NCBI RefSeq assembly: GCF_020283565.1
Contig: NC_060061.1
Coordinates: 23,721,362 to 23,785,361 of the forward strand
Length of the DNA: 64,000 bases
Source of the DNA: Trifolium pratense
Lineage: Eukaryota > Streptophyta > Magnoliopsida > Fabales > Fabaceae
Reading direction: 5' to 3'
Both the position numbers and the translations under genes were made by a program. The notes under the pieces were generated by a model. It worked only from the letters and a program-made list of their open reading frames with translations, was not told where the DNA came from and did no database searches. This document shows, one piece after another, positions 60,501-64,000 of this stretch. Numbering within the stretch: the stretch's first letter is position 1; each line of letters starts with the position of its first letter.

Positions 60501-61757
60501 CCCTAAATCACCCTTCCGTGACATGGCTGTCATTTTAATGCTCATTCATCAGGTATGGTATAGTACTATAATATATCTAGGAACATATAAATATAATTTT
60601 ATTATATGGTTGTTCTAATGTACGTAGTAAAATATTTGAATTGGTGCAGTTTATAACATTTGGATTTGCATGCACCCCATTATACTTTGTATGGGAGAAA
60701 GCAATAGGAATGCATGAGTGCAAAAGTTTGTGCAAGCGTGCATTGGTGAGATTACCAGTTGTGATTCCAATTTGGTTTTTGGCTATTATATTCCCTTTCT
60801 TTGGACCCATCAATTCCGCCGTCGGATCTCTCCTCGTCAGTTTCACCGTTTATATCATCCCCGCCCTTGCTCACATCTTCACCTTTAAATCTTCCTCTGC
60901 TCGACAGGTACAATTTTATTTTATTTTATCAAGTAGTTTAGTAGTTAAAAATATACTTGAATCAGTGATTTTTTTTTTTAATTTGAGCTTCAAATTTAAC
61001 ATATTACAAAATTAGTACCAACTGAATTACGATCAGATGACTTATTTTTCAATTTCTAATAATACACACAAAATTATTTTCTCTTGACATTAATTATTTC
61101 GTGTGACTTTAGCAATATGGGCCATCTAATCTGTGAAAATTTATTGTTGCATCCCAATAGTTGGACTGAGCAATGCAGTGTTAGAATTTATTTCATTTAT
61201 TATTCTAAGTATAAAGTAATTTGGCAACAGAAAGAATAGGGATATGGAAAATAAAATTGTGTTAGCGTATTGTCACCATCTAGCAGAACAGGCCAGACCC
61301 TAAACTTTCTCCAAAAAAAATCCAATAACTTTTTCATACAATATTTATTAATTTGAGCCTTATTAATATTTTTCATTATTTAATTTACTAACATAAGAGC
61401 ATTGAGAATATTTATTACATGTAGTACACTTTATACATTATTGAATGAATTATTGTACTGAATGAATGTGTGTATTGTATGATGTAGAATGCTGTGGAAC
61501 AACCTCCCAAGTTTGTTGGAAGATGGGTAGGAACATTTGTTATCAATGTATTCATAGTTGTGTGGGTCCTAATTGTGGGCTTTGGATTTGGAGGGTGGGC
61601 CAGTATGGTCAATTTTGTCCACCAGATTGATACATTTGGACTCTTCACAAAATGTTACCAATGTCCTCCACCAATACCATCTCTTCCAATAATGCCACCT
61701 CATCAGCTTAACGCCACCGCGCCGGCGCCTTCGCCTCACCACCAACACCACCACTGA
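57566..61757 (+). CDS. LAX: AUX1/LAX-family auxin influx carrier
   Basis: Eight exons: 57566-57730, 57828-58013, 58240-58352, 58534-58717, 58803-58900, 60345-60552, 60650-60907, 61488-61757. All introns are GT..AG and in frame; the product is 493 aa, the usual AUX1/LAX size. It belongs to the amino acid/auxin permease family and imports auxin (IAA) with protons across the plasma membrane, controlling polar auxin transport. Landmarks: cytosolic N-terminus, 'LSNFLWHGGSTYDAWFSCAS' (residues 35-54), 'VLLTLPYSFSQLGM' (first helix), 'HWRNVGLGFNC', 'ASNIYYIND', 'FTGATNILYTFGGHAVTVEI' (junction of exons 5 and 6), 'PKSPFRDMAVI' and 'GFGFGGWASM'. The C-terminus is Pro/His-rich (PHHQHHH). About 10-11 helices are expected. 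Intron 5 is the longest (1,444 bp). Which LAX paralogue it is cannot be told. Confidence 0.95.
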
Positions 61758-62497
61758 TGAAGAATTGTATTGTTGTAGTCTTGATGAGGCTTTGCTGAAT
61801 TGATTAATGCATGATGAAGTGCATATTCTAATTGTTATATGGAGAATGATAAATCAGCTTAAAGAACTTATCAGTCACATCATGCATTTGTTATGTATTG
61901 GTTGTGTCATAAATTAATTATATTCCATGTAGTATTCTTCTTTAATTTCTTTGTATTTTTAGCTTTAAGGTAGTTGAGCTTTTTGTTGTGGTTAGTTTTC
62001 ACAAGATAAATGAAAAATAAAAAGAGAAAAAAGTTTATGCAAATTTGCACAGTTTGTTTGCTAGTTTAAGGAGTATTGCTTATTTGGTTATTTTGTTTGT
62101 GATTTGCTATATTGCTCAAGTGAAACATTTCAAATTTATCAACAAAAAAGAAGCGAAACATTTCAAAAGAACCAATTTTAAATATGTCTAAAGCCTTAAC
62201 TCATTTTACCTCTTGATCAAACCACTTGAGTTAACCACCTCCTATAATCGAAAGTTTATGTGTATTTGCACTACCAACATAGGTGAGTCAGAATATGTGT
62301 TTAGAGGGTATGATTGATATGAATTTTTCGGTATGAATTTGTTTATATTAACAGTTAATTAAAACTTCATACAAAAAATTCAAAATACACTTAAAAGGAG
62401 TGGATGATGTGGAAGAAGTGTAAATCAAATCTACACTAACAATCTATGTGCTTTAAACTTGTAAATTTATATCTCAAATGTCACAATATACATTATA
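61758..62497. other. 3' UTR of the LAX gene and spacer
   Basis: AATAAA lies near 62016-62021. No further gene is supported before the foldback element. Confidence 0.5.
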
Positions 62498-62818
62498 GGG
62501 TAAATAGTGTTATACCCCTTCAAAATAGGCGGGTTTTGTGTTACCCCTGCAAAATATTTTTTTGAGATTCCCCCCATGCAATGTCAAGATTCCTTGCGTT
62601 ACCCCCTGGCTCAACAAGTGGACATATGACATGAACGAATCTTGACGTGGCATGACACGTGGAAATTAAATAATTTTTTATTTATTTTTAAATGCCAACT
62701 CAGTAATACACGTGGAAATTACTTCTTTTGTTTTTTTTTTCTTTCAATTTTGCATTTGCAGGGGGTAACGCAAAACTCGCGTATTTTGCAGGGGGTAACG
62801 CAAAATGCATTTTTGCCC
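62498..62818. mobile_element. Foldback element with 'gttacccctgcaaaat' repeats
   Basis: The left end GGGTAAATAGTGTTATACCC..GGGTTTTGTGTTACCCC is complementary to the right end (..GGGGGTAACGCAAAATGCATTTTTGCCC). The right arm has two tandem copies of 'gcagggggtaacgcaaaa'. No clear target duplication was found. The middle is AT-rich with 'gacacgtggaaatta' copies. Confidence 0.6.
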
Positions 62819-62977
62819 GAATTAAAAATTTTCTAAGGCTTGGTTTGATAAAAAATTCAGCAGCATAAGACTTAATTTATAAGGTTTTCCTTACTTGACA
62901 AGATAATAAAATCAGAATGAAGTACATAATGTACACTTGGTAACTACAGCACTTAAAGTGCATCATTCATTAGATAG

Positions 62978-63185
62978 TAATAAGCACATCTAGTGCATAA
63001 GTCATTACAACACCAAAATAAGCACATATAGTGCATACTAATTCATAACAACACCAAAATAAGCACATATAGTGCATAAGTCGTAATAAGCACATATAGT
63101 GCATAAGTCATTACAATATCAAAATAAGCACATATAGTGCATAATGTACACAAAATAAGCATATATAGTCATAAGACATTACACA
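62978..63185. repeat. Tandem repeat with core GCACATATAGTGC (six copies)
   Basis: Imperfect units of 30-40 bp read 'aataagcacatatagtgcat' plus a variable 'aagtcattacaacacca' tail. Copies lie near 62980, 63020, 63057, 63088, 63124 and 63155. The core is nearly palindromic. The array ends just before the stop of the MULE gene, so it lies in or near that gene's 3' UTR. Confidence 0.8.
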
Positions 63186-63193
63186 AGTAAGCA

Positions 63194-64000
63194 CTAATTT
63201 TTGTTAATATTTTTCCAAGATTTCATGGCTCTATAACAAGTTCCAAGCTTTGTTGAATCTTCTTGTGTTAATATCCCTTCACGTGGCTCTTTAATCACTA
63301 TAGGCTGGACAATACTTGAACCAACTCCAACAATTGGTTTCGCTAAAGCTTGTTGCATGATCCTTTCACTACTTCTTGTCCTTTTCCCATGATACAATTT
63401 CCTCTTCATAGATTTCTTCTTCAGAGCCTTGCCCTTCACAACATTGTCTTTTTCATGGTCTGCATTGTCCTTATTAGCTTCAGCAATGTCTTCAACCATT
63501 ACTTCAGGAATTGTTGCCATAACTTCATCAGAGATCTCTTCAAATAGTGACTGACTTGCGCCACTCACAGTTCCAACCACAACTTCAGCTTCACCGGTGC
63601 TTGCATTACCTCCTGCTTCACCAGGGCTTGCATTACATTCAGCTTTACGTTTTGGTGGTTTCCTCTACAACAAATAACAATGTTAATATTAGTCATCCAC
63701 AATTATCAAACCAAAATACTGCATTGTATTAAAACAAATCAATTTACCTTTCTTTTCAAACCCTCTTGGGTTTGAGTTTTGCTCTTGCATGCTCTTGCAT
63801 TATGGCCAAACTCACTACACCTGGTGCAACTGTAAGCAACACCTCTTGACCTCTTCCTAGCACCATCTTCATCAACTCCTCTAATTCTCAATTTCTTTGG
63901 TCTACCCGGACCAATTTTATACACGGGTGGTAGAAGGATTTCATAAACATCTTCAGGTGGTTTAGGCGTAGGCCACATGTCCATTCCATTAATGGGACTC
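63194..64000 (-). CDS. MULE (MuDR-type) transposase, C-terminal part, runs off the window
   Basis: Minus strand, two exons visible: beyond 64000 to 63748, and 63664-63194, with a phase-0 GT..AG intron (63665-63747). The upstream exon has 'SPINGMDMWPTPK', the proline-rich link seen after the SWIM zinc finger in MuDR transposases. It then has 'GPGRPKKLRIRG', a nuclear-localisation-like basic stretch, and a CCHC zinc knuckle (CTRCSEFGHNARAC). The downstream exon encodes an acidic then lysine/arginine-rich tail ('KKKSMKRKLYHGKRTRSSER'). The catalytic domain lies outside the window, so whether the gene is intact or domesticated cannot be judged. The visible frame has no internal stop. Confidence 0.8.

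Noticed and set aside
62978..63185. Possible CRISPR-like array
   Set aside because: Units are imperfect, spacers are repeated rather than unique, and the context is a plant genome. This is an ordinary tandem repeat.

Overview
This window is nuclear DNA from a dicot plant, probably a papilionoid legume. The genes are intron-rich with GT..AG splice sites and plant-type signals. Intergenic DNA is very AT-rich and full of retrotransposons, Helitron-like ends and small hairpin transposons. The species cannot be fixed from sequence alone. No bacterial-type system, CRISPR array or biosynthetic cluster is present.

Five host genes can be modelled with good support. (1) A nodulin-like major facilitator superfamily transporter, + strand, 1274-3688, 3 exons, 550 aa. 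(2) A nuclear gene for mitochondrial ribosomal protein mL54 (older name L37), - strand, 6361-6753, 130 aa. (3) A GPI-type thaumatin-like protein, - strand, 11349-13274, 3 exons, 346 aa. (4) A second GPI-type thaumatin-like protein, - strand, 34855-41407, 3 exons, 312 aa; its last exon lies 5.5 kb from exon 2 because the second intron is filled with transposon debris. (5) An AUX1/LAX auxin influx carrier, + strand, 57566-61757, 8 exons, 493 aa. A tRNA-Glu(CTC) gene lies at 9501-9573 (-). At the right edge, 63194 to beyond 64000 (-), is the 3' part of a Mutator-like (MULE) transposase gene.

Mobile DNA fills most of the rest. A 5.0-kb Ty1/copia element (14378-19406, TSD TGAGC) has almost identical LTRs but a broken polyprotein. 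A non-autonomous copia-like LTR element (23843-28120, TSD ATATT) carries a 2.2-kb Helitron-like insertion inside its 5' LTR. A third copia element (28938-32491, -, TSD GAAAC) has lost its reverse transcriptase region and sits inside what looks like a LINE remnant. Two Ty3/gypsy pol fragments (35850-38770) face each other as a large imperfect palindrome inside the thaumatin-like intron. Many small non-autonomous DNA transposons have recognisable inverted ends and target duplications (3-bp Harbinger-like, TA Stowaway-like, 8-bp hAT-like, 9-bp Mutator-like).

The region 41.4-57.5 kb has no convincing gene. It does contain a diverged pair of non-coding blocks (45.88-46.25 kb and 48.83-49.24 kb) not explained by any recognised transposon. 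The host genes are unrelated in pathway and show no operon-like logic; the two thaumatin-like genes are the only paralogous pair. The most unusual structures are the transposon-filled intron with its palindrome and 57-bp flanking duplication, the Helitron-in-LTR nest, and the duplicated non-coding block.
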